A stretch of DNA of 64,000 bases from Streptomyces liliifuscus (GTDB taxonomy: Bacteria; Actinomycetota; Actinomycetes; Streptomycetales; Streptomycetaceae): positions 4,092,001 through 4,156,000 of the forward strand of contig NZ_CP066831.1 of NCBI RefSeq assembly GCF_016598615.1. The letters run 5' to 3'. Below, piece after piece: positions 9,498 through 17,800 of the stretch. Below the pieces are notes generated by a model. The model did not search any database and was not told the DNA's origin. It saw only the letters and a program-made list of their open reading frames with translations. The first letter of the stretch is position 1. Every line of letters starts with the position of its first letter. The position numbers and the translations under genes are program-made.

Positions 9498-9707
9498 GTG
9501 AGCGAGGGGTACGAGGGCCACAGCGGTACGGTCAGGAGACGGCCGGACGGGCTGTTCCCGCCGGTGCCCGACGGTCACTCTTCTGAGAGGCTGTCTGACC
9601 ACGCGGTGATTCCGTTCCTGGGGCACGCATTCCGGGTATCGGGATTTCTGCGGGACGAACTGCACGCACGGCGCGCAGCACCGGACGGATGGATTCGACA
9701 CGCGTGA
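9498..9707 (+). CDS. Small ORF overlapping the SpoIIE-type phosphatase start
   Basis: 69 residues (MSEGYEGHSGTVRRRPDGLF...), GTG start preceded by GGCAGGAC. I recognise no domain. Its TGA overlaps the GTG of the following phosphatase as GTGA, the same coupling used by several clear operons in this window, which is the main argument that it is translated. Codon third-position GC is lower than in neighbours, so it may instead be an untranslated leader. It could be a small partner or a translational control peptide for the phosphatase. Confidence 0.4.
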   Translation: MSEGYEGHSGTVRRRPDGLFPPVPDGHSSERLSDHAVIPFLGHAFRVSGFLRDELHARRAAPDGWIRHA

Positions 9708-11899
9708 CGGAGCACCCCACCTCCCACGAGCGCCGCCAGCCAAGCGCTGCCCGGCCCACCGCCCCCGCGGACCCCCGCGGGGCGCTTCTGCGTACCCCGG
9801 AGCCGCCGGCGCAGGGTTCCACCGGTTTACCCGCACAGGGACGGCCGGCCGAGGCCCCCGCCTCGCCCGGGATCCCGGGTGCGCCCGCTTGCGACGGCCA
9901 GGGCCCGACCGGCTCCCCCACGCCCTCGGGCGCCCTCGCCGCCGCCACGGGCACGCCCGCCGCGTCCGGGACCCCGGCCGGCAGCCAGGGCCCGCCCGCG
10001 CCCTCCGGCGGTCACGGCCCGACGGACGCTCCGACCGGCTCGGGATCCGAGCATTCCCAGCCGTCCGTGACCGAGCCCGACCCGCACCGGCCGCGGCCCG
10101 CGCCCGAGACCATCCCGGCCCAGTCGGGTGCCGAGGCGGCCGCGGTCCAGAGCGGCAAGGAGCGGCGTACGGGACAGGGGCCCGCGCCGGGCACCCCCAT
10201 GCCCATGCGCCGGGACGGCGACCGGCTGCGCTTCGTGGGCGCCGCCACCCGGCGGATCGCCCGCGGCATCGACCTCGACGAGATCGTGATGGGCCTGTGC
10301 CGGGCCACCGTGCCGACCTTCTCGGACGCGATCCTCGTCTATCTGCGCGACCCGCTGCCCGTCGGCGACGAACGGCCCACCGGGCCCGTCGTACTGCGGC
10401 TGCGGCGCACCGACCGGATCCCCGAGGACCGGGACACCGAGGGCTTCCTGCTGCCCGCGCTCCAGCCCGAGCCCGACCTCGGGATCACCGCCGAGCTGTG
10501 CACCGTACGACCCGGTGGTGCCCTGAACGAGGTGCTGCGCGGAGTGCGGCCCGTCTTCGCGGACGCGCCCGCCGCTCGGGCCGCGCTGCCCGAGCTGATC
10601 GGCGAGGACCTGACCGTGCCCGGCGGCCAGCGGGCGATCCTCGCCCCGCTGCGCGGCCGCCGCCGCGTGATCGGCGCCGCGCTGTTCCTGCGCCGCCCGG
10701 ACCGGCCGGCCTTCGAGACCGACGACCTGCTCGTGGCGGCACAGCTCGCCACGCACAGCGCGCTCGGCATCGACAAGGCCGTGCTGTACGGGCGTGAGGC
10801 GTACATCGCGGACGAGCTGCAGCGCACGATGCTGCCCGAGACGCTGCCCCGGCCGACCGGCGTGCGGCTGGCGTCCCGCTATCTGCCCGCCGCGGAGACG
10901 GCCCGGGTCGGCGGCGACTGGTACGACGCGATCCCGCTGCCCGGCAGCCGGGTCGCCCTCGTCGTCGGTGACGTCATGGGCCACTCCATGACCTCGGCGG
11001 CCATCATGGGCCAGCTGCGGACGACCGCGCAGACCCTCGCCGGGCTCGACCTGCCCCCGCAGGAGGTCCTGCACCACCTGGACGAGCAGGCCCAGCGCCT
11101 GGGCACCGACCGCATGGCGACCTGCCTGTACGCGGTGTACGACCCGGTCGCGCACCGCATCACCATCGCCAACGCGGGCCATCCCCCGCCCGTCCTGCTC
11201 CACCTGGGCGGCCGGGCCGAGGTCCTGCGCGTACCGCCGGGCGCCCCGATCGGCGTGGGCGGGGTGGACTTCGAGGCGGTAGAGCTGGACGCGCCGGCCG
11301 GTGCCACCCTGCTGCTCTACACCGACGGTCTGGTCGAGTCACGGCTGCGTGACGTGTGGACCGGTATAGAACAGCTGCGCGAGAAGCTCGCCGCCACCGC
11401 GCAGCTGACCGGCGCCGACCATCCGCCGCCCCTTGAGGCGCTGTGCGACGAGGTGCTCGACATGCTCGGCCCGGGCGACCGGGACGACGACATCGCGCTG
11501 CTCGCCGCCCGCTTCGACGGGATCGCGCCGAGCGATGTCGCGTTCTGGCACCTGGACCCCGAGGACGCGGCGCCCGGCCGGGCGCGACGGCTGGCCCGCA
11601 AGGCGCTCTCCCGCTGGGGCCTGGAGGAGCTCACGGACTCCCTCGAGCTGCTCGTCAGCGAGGTCGTGACGAACGCCGTGCGCTACACGTCACGGCCGGT
11701 CACGCTGCGTCTGCTCCGTACGGACGTGCTGCGCTGCGAGGTCGGTGACGACGTGCCGCAGTTGCCGCGGCTGCGGCAGGCGCGGGCCACGGACGAGGGC
11801 GGGCGCGGGCTCTACCTGGTGAACAAGCTGGCCAGGCGGTGGGGCGCGACCCGGCTCAGCACGGGCAAGGTGGTCTGGTTCGAGCTGAACCACGGCTGA
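9704..11899 (+). CDS. PP2C-type (SpoIIE) phosphatase with GAF and HATPase domains
   Basis: 731 residues from GTG 9704; ATG 9689 in the same frame would add five. Residues 10-160 are Pro/Ala/Gly-rich and disordered. A GAF sensor domain follows (about 180-360), then a SpoIIE/RsbU PP2C domain with GGDWYD, GDVMGHSM, NAGHPPPVLL, LYTDGLVESR and the terminal RDDDIALLAARF metal motif, then an RsbW-like HATPase (about 610-731) with N-box SEVVTNAVRY and G2 box EGGRGLYLV. The phosphatase and anti-sigma kinase on one chain imply a self-contained partner-switching module that controls an anti-anti-sigma factor. The GTG overlaps the stop of the small upstream ORF. Confidence 0.93.
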   Translation: MTEHPTSHERRQPSAARPTAPADPRGALLRTPEPPAQGSTGLPAQGRPAEAPASPGIPGAPACDGQGPTGSPTPSGALAAATGTPAASGTPAGSQGPPAPSGGHGPTDAPTGSGSEHSQPSVTEPDPHRPRPAPETIPAQSGAEAAAVQSGKERRTGQGPAPGTPMPMRRDGDRLRFVGAATRRIARGIDLDEIVMGLCRATVPTFSDAILVYLRDPLPVGDERPTGPVVLRLRRTDRIPEDRDTEGFLLPALQPEPDLGITAELCTVRPGGALNEVLRGVRPVFADAPAARAALPELIGEDLTVPGGQRAILAPLRGRRRVIGAALFLRRPDRPAFETDDLLVAAQLATHSALGIDKAVLYGREAYIADELQRTMLPETLPRPTGVRLASRYLPAAETARVGGDWYDAIPLPGSRVALVVGDVMGHSMTSAAIMGQLRTTAQTLAGLDLPPQEVLHHLDEQAQRLGTDRMATCLYAVYDPVAHRITIANAGHPPPVLLHLGGRAEVLRVPPGAPIGVGGVDFEAVELDAPAGATLLLYTDGLVESRLRDVWTGIEQLREKLAATAQLTGADHPPPLEALCDEVLDMLGPGDRDDDIALLAARFDGIAPSDVAFWHLDPEDAAPGRARRLARKALSRWGLEELTDSLELLVSEVVTNAVRYTSRPVTLRLLRTDVLRCEVGDDVPQLPRLRQARATDEGGRGLYLVNKLARRWGATRLSTGKVVWFELNHG

Positions 11900-11964
11900 G
11901 TCGAACCGTGGATCGGTCGAACCATGGACGAGTCCGACCACGGCCGAGTCGATCCCTGATCGGG
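11885..11964. repeat. Five degenerate 16-bp tandem repeats
   Basis: Successive 16-mers CTGAACCACGGCTGAG, TCGAACCGTGGATCGG, TCGAACCATGGACGAG, TCCGACCACGGCCGAG and TCGATCCCTGATCGGG. The first unit contains the stop codon of the phosphatase gene; the rest run toward katA. Consensus is about TCGAACCnTGGnCGAG. Confidence 0.7.
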
Positions 11965-12015
11965 GGGTACCCACGGGAGACGCCCCCCGGCAGCCCGGTG
12001 AGAACCGAACCGGAA

Positions 12016-12030
12016 TTGGACCGCGTCCAA
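12016..12030. promoter_or_regulatory. Inverted repeat TTGGAC-N3-GTCCAA upstream of katA
   Basis: Perfect 6-bp arms with a 3-bp spacer, extended by one further pair on an AT-flanked background, about 85 bases before the katA GTG. It is well placed for an operator of a peroxide-responsive regulator; I cannot say which one. Confidence 0.5.
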
Positions 12031-12114
12031 ATGTTGCCGACATCCCGTCGGCGGAGTTGACTGCTGGGGTGGCCGAAGCGACCTGACGACTCTCTTCCTG
12101 ACGGGAGGACGCTC

Positions 12115-13578
12115 GTGACGCAGACACCCCAGAAAGCTCCGTACACCACGAACAACGTCGGAATTCCGGTGGAGAGCGACGAACACTCGCTCACCGTCGG
12201 TCCCGACGGTCCGATCCTGCTCCAGGACCACTACCTCATCGAGAAGATGGCCCAGTTCAACCGGGAGCGGGTCCCCGAGCGGGTGGTACACGCCAAGGGC
12301 AGTGGCGCGTACGGATTCTTCGAAGTGACCAATGACGTCAGCCAGTTCACCAAGGCCGATCTGTTCCAGCCCGGGAAGCGCACGGAGATGCTGGCGCGCT
12401 TCTCGACCGTCGCCGGTGAGCAGGGCTCGCCCGACACCTGGCGCGACCCCCGCGGTTTCGCGCTCAAGTTCTACACCGAGCACGGCAATTACGATCTGGT
12501 GGGCAACAACACCCCCGTCTTCTTCGTCCGTGACACGATCAAGTTCCAGGACTTCATCCGCTCACAGAAGCGCCACCCGGCGACCGGGCTGCGCAGCAAC
12601 GACATGCAGTGGGACTTCTGGACGCTCTCGCCGGAGTCGGCGCACCAGGTGACCTGGCTGATGGGCGACCGGGGCATCCCGAAGACGTACCGCCACATGA
12701 ACGGCTACTCGTCCCACACCTACATGTGGATCAATGGCGCCGGTGAGCGGTTCTGGGTGAAGTACCACTTCAAGACCGACCAGGGCATCGACCACCTCAC
12801 ACAGGACGAGGCCGACGAGCTGGCCGGTTCGGACGCCGACAAGCACCGCCGTGATCTGTACGAGTCGATCGAGTCCGGGAACGCGCCGAGCTGGACGCTC
12901 AAGGTCCAGATCATGCCGTTCGAGGACGCGGCGGACTACCGCTTCAACCCGTTCGACCTGACGAAGGTCTGGCCGCACGGCGACTACCCGCTGATCGACG
13001 TCGGCCGGATGACCCTCGACAGGAACCCCGAGGACTACTTCATCCACATCGAGCAGGCCGCCTTCGAGCCGTCCAACCTGGTGCCGGGCATCGGCCCCTC
13101 GCCGGACAAGATGCTGCTGGGCCGGCTGTTCTCGTACCCGGACACCCACCGGTACCGGATCGGCCCCAACTACGCGCAACTGCCGCCCAACCGGTCGCAC
13201 GCTCCCGTCAACTCGTACGCCAAGGACGGCCCCATGCGGTACGAGCCGTCCAACGCGGCCCGTCCGTACGCGCCCAACTCCTACGGCGGGCCCGCGGCCG
13301 ACTACGGGCAGTTCGGCGACCCGGCGAGCTGGCAGACCGCCGGGGAGCTGGTGCGCGAGGCGTACAAGCTGCACCGGGAGGACGACGACTGGGGGCAGGC
13401 CGGGACGATGGTCCGGCAGGTCCTCGACGACGCCGCCCGCGACCGGCTCGTGTCGAACGTCAGCGGGCATCTGAAGGCCGATGTGTCCCGGCCCGTGCTG
13501 GAGCGTGCGCTGCAGTACTGGCGGAACATCGACAAGGAGATCGGTGACCGGATCGCTCACTCGGTCAACGGGGACTGA
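12115..13578 (+). CDS. katA: Monofunctional haem catalase
   Basis: 487 residues, the small-subunit clade 3 length. It dismutates hydrogen peroxide in the cytoplasm. Distal haem-pocket His59 (RVVHAKGSGAYGFF) and Asn132 (LVGNNTPVFFVRD), and the proximal Tyr341 (LFSYPDTHRYRIG) are all present. The GTG start has GGGAGG seven bases upstream. It is flanked by a 16-bp tandem array and a TTGGAC palindrome on the 5' side and a strong hairpin on the 3' side, so it is monocistronic. No regulator gene is adjacent. Exact paralogue naming (katA versus other kat genes) is uncertain. Confidence 0.95.
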   Translation: MTQTPQKAPYTTNNVGIPVESDEHSLTVGPDGPILLQDHYLIEKMAQFNRERVPERVVHAKGSGAYGFFEVTNDVSQFTKADLFQPGKRTEMLARFSTVAGEQGSPDTWRDPRGFALKFYTEHGNYDLVGNNTPVFFVRDTIKFQDFIRSQKRHPATGLRSNDMQWDFWTLSPESAHQVTWLMGDRGIPKTYRHMNGYSSHTYMWINGAGERFWVKYHFKTDQGIDHLTQDEADELAGSDADKHRRDLYESIESGNAPSWTLKVQIMPFEDAADYRFNPFDLTKVWPHGDYPLIDVGRMTLDRNPEDYFIHIEQAAFEPSNLVPGIGPSPDKMLLGRLFSYPDTHRYRIGPNYAQLPPNRSHAPVNSYAKDGPMRYEPSNAARPYAPNSYGGPAADYGQFGDPASWQTAGELVREAYKLHREDDDWGQAGTMVRQVLDDAARDRLVSNVSGHLKADVSRPVLERALQYWRNIDKEIGDRIAHSVNGD

Positions 13579-13656
13579 GCGGTATCGGTTAGCGGGGGCT
13601 GAGCGGCGATTCTGTGATGCCGGTGGGGAGCTGCGGGCCGATTGGGGCTGGTCGCG

Positions 13657-13692
13657 CAGTTCCCCGCGCCCCTCAAAGGGCGCGGGGAACTG
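13657..13692. terminator. Interspersed element copy 2 forming a 15-bp terminator stem
   Basis: CAGTTCCCCGCGCCC pairs perfectly with GGGCGCGGGGAACTG around a 6-base loop. The family lead-in GGGGCTGGTCGCG is just 5'. It lies between the convergent katA and penicillin-binding protein genes, a natural bidirectional terminator position. Confidence 0.88.
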
Positions 13693-13696
13693 ATCG

Positions 13697-16057
13697 TTAC
13701 GGATCCGACTGTGGGTCGTCCGGGTCCGTCGGTAGTTCTATGCCGTCCGGTGGCGACGGGGCGCTCGTGGTCGGCGTCGGAGGTTCGTCGCTCTCGGTCG
13801 GGGTCTCCTCGGGAGAGCTCTCCACCGGAGGACTGGTCGTCGGCGGCTTCGTCGTCGGGTCCTCGGTGCTCGGCTCGTCGGACGGGGTCGCCGGCGGCTG
13901 AGTGGCCGTCGGCGTGATCGTCGGCTGGACGGCCGCACCCTGGTCGGTGTCCAGGTCGAACTTGGAGACACCGCCCATCGCGCCGAAGGTGTACGTCGCC
14001 CATATCTGGGCCGGGAAGCCACCGCCGTTGACCCGGCCGCCGCCGGCCGCGCCCTGCAGCGTGACCTGGCTGAACGCCTTGACCTTCACCGGCTTGTCCT
14101 TGCCGCACCGGGTCGTGCCCGCCTTGGCCGCCTCGCCGAAGACACCCACCGAGGTGACGAGCTTGGGCGTGTAGCCGGTGAACCAGGCCGACTTGTTGCA
14201 GTCGGACGTACCGGTCTTGCCCGCGACCTGCTGGCCGTCACGGGCCGGGTTGTCGCGTACGGACGTCTTGGCCGTACCGTCGTCGACCACGCCGGTCAGC
14301 ACCGAGGTGACCGTGTCGGCGGCCTCGCGGCTGATGACCTGGTCGCCGATCGGGTCCGGGAGCTTGACCACGCGGTCCTTGTGCTCGACCGACTTGATGA
14401 GCGCCGGGGTGATCTTCCTGCCGTGGTTGTCGAGCGTCGCGTAGACGCCCGCCATCTCCAGCGGGCTCGCGCCCATCGTGCCGAGGGTCTGGGCGGGCAC
14501 CGACTTGGCGCCCTCGACGTCCATGCCGAGGTCGCCCGCGGTCTTCATGACCTGGTCCATGCCGACGTCGACGCCCAGCTGGGCGAAGACGGAGTTGATG
14601 GACTTGTTCATCGCGGTCTGGACGGTGACGTCCCCGTAGTCGACGTCGTCCTCGTTCGGCGGGGCGAAGCCGACCTTCCTGCCGTCGTCGACGACCGGAC
14701 GCTTGCTGGTGCCGTCGTAGATCGTCTTCGCCGTGACCGGGGTGCCGTCCTGCGTCTCGGCGTCCTTGTCGACGGCCGCGGCCAGGATCAGCGGCTTGAA
14801 GGTGGAGGCGGGCTGGTAGTCGCGGCGCGTCGCGTTGTTCGTGTAGTGCTTCACGTAGTCCACGCCGCCGTACATCGCGACGACCTTGCCGGTCTTCGGG
14901 TCCACGGACACGGCACCGGCCTGGACGTCGGCGTCGATGTCCCGCTTCTTGGCGTCCAGCTTGCTCGTCAGTTGGCTCTTGACGGCCTTCTCCAGCTGGT
15001 CCTGCTTCTTCTTGTCGACGTTCAGGGTGATGGTCCAGCCGCCGGCCTTGACCATGGTCTCGGCCTCGTCCATGTCGGCGGCCGTGCCCTGTGCGACGAG
15101 CTGCTTCTTCAACGAGGTGTCGGCGGCCTCCACCAGGTAGCCGGCCTGGCCCTGCAGACCGGGGGCGCCCTTGGGGTCCTTCGGCACCGGGAACTTCATG
15201 CCGTCGCGCTTGGCGGAGCTGAGCCAGCCCTCCTCCACCATGTTGTCCAGGACGTAGTTCCAGCGGGCGGTGACCAGCTTCTTGCTGGTGGGACTCGCGA
15301 CCGCCCAGTCGTACTGGCTGGGCGCCTGGAGCAGAGCGGCGAGATACGCGCCCTGCTCGACCGAGAGGTCGTTCGCGTCGACGCGGTAGTAGGCCTGCGC
15401 CGCGGCCTGGATGCCCCACGCGTTGCGGCCGTAGTAGCTGGTGTTGATGTAGCCCGCGAGGATGTCGTCCTTGGACTCCTGGCGGTCCACCTTCAGGGAG
15501 ATGACCAGTTCCTTCAGCTTGCGCGTGACGGTCTGGTCCTGCGTCAGGTAGTAGTTCTTGACGTACTGCTGGGTGATCGTCGAACCACCCTGCTTGCCCT
15601 TGCCGGAGAGGGTGTTGAGCAGACCGCGGGCCGTGCCCTTGAAGTCGACGCCGGCGTCCTCGTAGAAGGACTTGTTCTCGGCGGCGACGAAGGTCATCCG
15701 GACGCCCTTGGAGACCTGGTCCAGGTCGACGAGCTCGCGGTTGACGTCGCCGTCGCGGGCGAGCGTGTCGCCGTTGCTGTACTTGTAGATGTTGCTCTGC
15801 TGGACCGCGGCGGCGTTGCCCTTGGGAACGTCGATCATCAGGTACAGAGCGACGAAGGCCGCCATCCCGAGCAGACAGAGGCCGAAGAACGTACCGAGGA
15901 GCTTCCTCCAGGTGAGGAAGCGACGTATGCCACTTTTCGCACCGGCCTTGGCGCCGGTCCCGGCACCACCCCTGGCGCCGGCTCTGGACGAGCGCTTCGG
16001 CGCGGCACGGTGGCCACCGCCGCGCTGCCGCGCTCGTCTCTCTTCCGCTCGTCCCAT
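13697..16057 (-). CDS. Bifunctional penicillin-binding protein (GT51 transglycosylase / transpeptidase)
   Basis: 786 residues. A basic Arg/Ala/Gly-rich cytoplasmic tail (1-48) precedes one transmembrane anchor (about 52-74). The GT51 domain has catalytic Glu127 in ENKSFYEDAG and the QGGSTITQQYVKNYY and RKLKELVISLKV motifs. The transpeptidase domain has S418-T-F-K421, S486-I-N488 and K614-T-G-T. After about residue 700 the chain is a Pro/Thr/Ser/Glu-rich extracellular tail ending DPDDPQSDP. It builds and cross-links peptidoglycan as a class A PBP (ponA type). Divergent from the SPFH gene. Confidence 0.95.
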   Translation of the reverse strand: MGRAEERRARQRGGGHRAAPKRSSRAGARGGAGTGAKAGAKSGIRRFLTWRKLLGTFFGLCLLGMAAFVALYLMIDVPKGNAAAVQQSNIYKYSNGDTLARDGDVNRELVDLDQVSKGVRMTFVAAENKSFYEDAGVDFKGTARGLLNTLSGKGKQGGSTITQQYVKNYYLTQDQTVTRKLKELVISLKVDRQESKDDILAGYINTSYYGRNAWGIQAAAQAYYRVDANDLSVEQGAYLAALLQAPSQYDWAVASPTSKKLVTARWNYVLDNMVEEGWLSSAKRDGMKFPVPKDPKGAPGLQGQAGYLVEAADTSLKKQLVAQGTAADMDEAETMVKAGGWTITLNVDKKKQDQLEKAVKSQLTSKLDAKKRDIDADVQAGAVSVDPKTGKVVAMYGGVDYVKHYTNNATRRDYQPASTFKPLILAAAVDKDAETQDGTPVTAKTIYDGTSKRPVVDDGRKVGFAPPNEDDVDYGDVTVQTAMNKSINSVFAQLGVDVGMDQVMKTAGDLGMDVEGAKSVPAQTLGTMGASPLEMAGVYATLDNHGRKITPALIKSVEHKDRVVKLPDPIGDQVISREAADTVTSVLTGVVDDGTAKTSVRDNPARDGQQVAGKTGTSDCNKSAWFTGYTPKLVTSVGVFGEAAKAGTTRCGKDKPVKVKAFSQVTLQGAAGGGRVNGGGFPAQIWATYTFGAMGGVSKFDLDTDQGAAVQPTITPTATQPPATPSDEPSTEDPTTKPPTTSPPVESSPEETPTESDEPPTPTTSAPSPPDGIELPTDPDDPQSDP

Positions 16058-16251
16058 GGGCCCGATCCGCTCCGCTTCCGTCTCTCGTGTCTCACAGGTT
16101 CACCGCTCAGGTCAGCTCAGCAAACTAACACCGCGCGTGGGGACATAGGACGGTCGATCCCGTCTTTTGCGGACGTGACAATCAGCACCTGTCACCACCT
16201 GTCCCTATGGAACCGACGATTCGGATGCGTAGAAGGTTGCCGTGGCGGGTA

Positions 16252-16265
16252 AAGTGATATCACTT
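16252..16265. promoter_or_regulatory. Perfect palindrome AAGTGATATCACTT, candidate RHH operator
   Basis: A perfect 14-bp palindrome in an AT-rich island 78 bases before the SPFH start. Ribbon-helix-helix repressors bind short palindromes of this type, and an RHH-like gene is the second gene of the operon, so autoregulation is likely. Confidence 0.6.
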
Positions 16266-16342
16266 AGTAAGCATGAAGCTAGGAGCTCGCAAAACGAGCC
16301 GTAGCACTACGAAACGCCGCACCACGAAACGGGGGATCACCC

Positions 16343-17278
16343 ATGTCCACACACGACACTCCACACACCGCCGACGTACCCGAGATGCCCGCACCGCGCG
16401 TCCGGGAGTCCGTCGCGCACAGCATCGGCGGCGGACTCGCGCTGCTGCTCGGGCTCGTCGGACTGCTGGCGGGCGCCGGGATGATCGTCGGCGCCACCGC
16501 GGTGGACTCCACCGGCGGCAAGGCCGCGCTGATCGTGTCCGGCATCCTCATCGGCCTGGCGGCATTCGTCGCCATGTGCGGTCTGAACATGGTGGCGCCG
16601 GGCGAGGCCCGCGTCGTCCAGCTCTTCGGCCGCTACCGGGGGACGATCCGCGAGGACGGCCTGCGCTGGGTGAACCCGCTGACGTCCCGTACGAAGATCT
16701 CGACGCGGGTACGCAACCACGAGACGGCCGTTCTCAAGGTCAACGACGCCTACGGCAACCCGATCGAGCTGGCCGCGGTCGTGGTCTGGAAGGTCGAGGA
16801 CACCGCTCAGGCGAGCTTCGAGGTGGACGACTTCCTGGAGTTCGTCGCCACCCAGACCGAGGCTGCGGTGCGGCACATCGCCATCGAGTACCCGTACGAC
16901 GCCCATGACGAGGACGGTCTGTCGCTGCGGGGCAACGCGGAGGAGATCACCGAGAAGCTCGCCGTCGAACTGCACGCGCGCGTGGAGGCCGCGGGCGTCC
17001 AGATCATCGAGTCCCGCTTCACGCATCTCGCGTACGCTCCCGAGATCGCCTCGGCGATGCTCCAGCGGCAGCAGGCGGGTGCGGTCGTCGCCGCGCGGCG
17101 GCAGATCGTGGACGGTGCGGTCGGGATGGTCGAGGACGCGCTCGCCCGGATCACCGAGCGGGACATCGTCGAGCTGGACTCCGAGCGGAAGGCGGCGATG
17201 GTGTCGAACCTGTTGGTGGTCCTGTGCGGCGACCGCGCCCCGCAGCCCGTCCTCAACACGGGGTCCCTCTACCAGTGA
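16343..17278 (+). CDS. SPFH/Band-7 domain membrane protein
   Basis: 311 residues. Two hydrophobic segments near the N-terminus (about 33-57 and 65-85, LALLLGLVGLLAGAGMIVGA and IVSGILIGLAAFVAMCGL) are followed by an SPFH domain (about 90-290: VAPGEARVVQLFGRYRGTIRE, GLRWVNPLTSRTKIS, and the helical AGVQIIESRFTHLAYAPEIASAMLQRQQAGAVVAAR). SPFH proteins form membrane scaffold rings and often work in stress or protein quality control. Its TGA overlaps the next GTG (GTGA), so the two are translationally coupled. Confidence 0.9.
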   Translation: MSTHDTPHTADVPEMPAPRVRESVAHSIGGGLALLLGLVGLLAGAGMIVGATAVDSTGGKAALIVSGILIGLAAFVAMCGLNMVAPGEARVVQLFGRYRGTIREDGLRWVNPLTSRTKISTRVRNHETAVLKVNDAYGNPIELAAVVVWKVEDTAQASFEVDDFLEFVATQTEAAVRHIAIEYPYDAHDEDGLSLRGNAEEITEKLAVELHARVEAAGVQIIESRFTHLAYAPEIASAMLQRQQAGAVVAARRQIVDGAVGMVEDALARITERDIVELDSERKAAMVSNLLVVLCGDRAPQPVLNTGSLYQ

Positions 17279-17526
17279 CCTCACCTTCCGAGGGGGCTTC
17301 CCCCCAGCGGCGGCCGCAGCAGCAGCGCAAGCAGGTGCTGTTGCGGCTGGATCCGCTCGTGTACGAGGCGCTCGCGCGGTGGGCCGGCGACGAGCTGCGC
17401 TCCGCCAACGCGCAGATCGAGTTCCTGCTCCGGAGGGCCCTGGCGGAGACGGGTCGCCTGCCGGGCGGGGCCGGACCGATACCTCGCCGGGGCCGGCCTC
17501 CCCTTTCCGGGGAGCCCGAGGAGTAG
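17275..17526 (+). CDS. Small ribbon-helix-helix (Arc/HicB-like) protein
   Basis: 83 residues from the GTG that overlaps the SPFH stop. The centre (KQVLLRLDPLVYEALARWAG then DELRSANAQIEFLLRRALAE) has the beta strand-helix-helix pattern of Arc/MetJ-type DNA-binding proteins, with the RxxxAQIEFLLR second helix typical of HicB-like antitoxins. Both ends are Pro/Gly/Arg-rich. It most likely binds the palindrome in front of the operon. No toxin gene is next to it, so a regulator of the SPFH gene is more likely than an antitoxin. Confidence 0.78.
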   Translation: MTSPSEGASPQRRPQQQRKQVLLRLDPLVYEALARWAGDELRSANAQIEFLLRRALAETGRLPGGAGPIPRRGRPPLSGEPEE

Positions 17527-17584
17527 GTACGGCTTGGGGACAGCGGGTTCGTGGCGAGAGGCGCGGGTCCGGTGGGGGCTTGTC

Positions 17585-17632
17585 GCGCAGTTCCCCGCGC
17601 CCCTAGGTGCCTAGGGGCGCGGGGAACTGCGC
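17585..17632. terminator. Interspersed element copy 3, 23-bp perfect stem
   Basis: GCGCAGTTCCCCGCGCCCCT plus AGG (17585-17607) pairs perfectly with 17610-17632 across the 2-base spacer TG. It lies 58 bases after the RHH gene and should end the SPFH operon. A partial arm of the second repeat family follows to about 17680. Confidence 0.88.
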
Positions 17633-17758
17633 AGTCTTTGGGGGTTCGGGGGCGGAGCCGCTGAGAAGGGGACGCCCCACCCGCCACCCCAGTGACAGAA
17701 CCGTGACAATCGAGCCTGACCTGCGGACCCGTACGCCTCGAAGGCGACTATCCACGGT

Positions 17759-17781
17759 GCGTATACACGCGGTGTATACGC
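17759..17781. promoter_or_regulatory. PadR operator candidate, 10-bp perfect inverted repeat
   Basis: GCGTATACAC-GCG-GTGTATACGC is a perfect dyad in an AT-rich patch ending 19 bases before the padR-type start and immediately upstream of its -10 box. PadR proteins bind dyads containing ATAC/GTAT-like half sites, so autorepression of the efflux operon is likely. Confidence 0.75.
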
Positions 17782-17787
17782 CCTGTG

Positions 17788-17793
17788 TACAGT
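17788..17793 (+). promoter_or_regulatory. Candidate leaderless -10 box (TACAGT) of the PadR operon
   Basis: TACAGT is followed by 7 bases and then the ATG at 17801; no Shine-Dalgarno is present. The inverted repeat above would occupy the -35/spacer region. Confidence 0.55.
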
Positions 17794-17800
17794 GCTCCGC

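Noticed and set aside
13902..16252. Long plus-strand open frames opposite the penicillin-binding protein
   Set aside because: They mirror the clear PBP coding strand and have no domain features.
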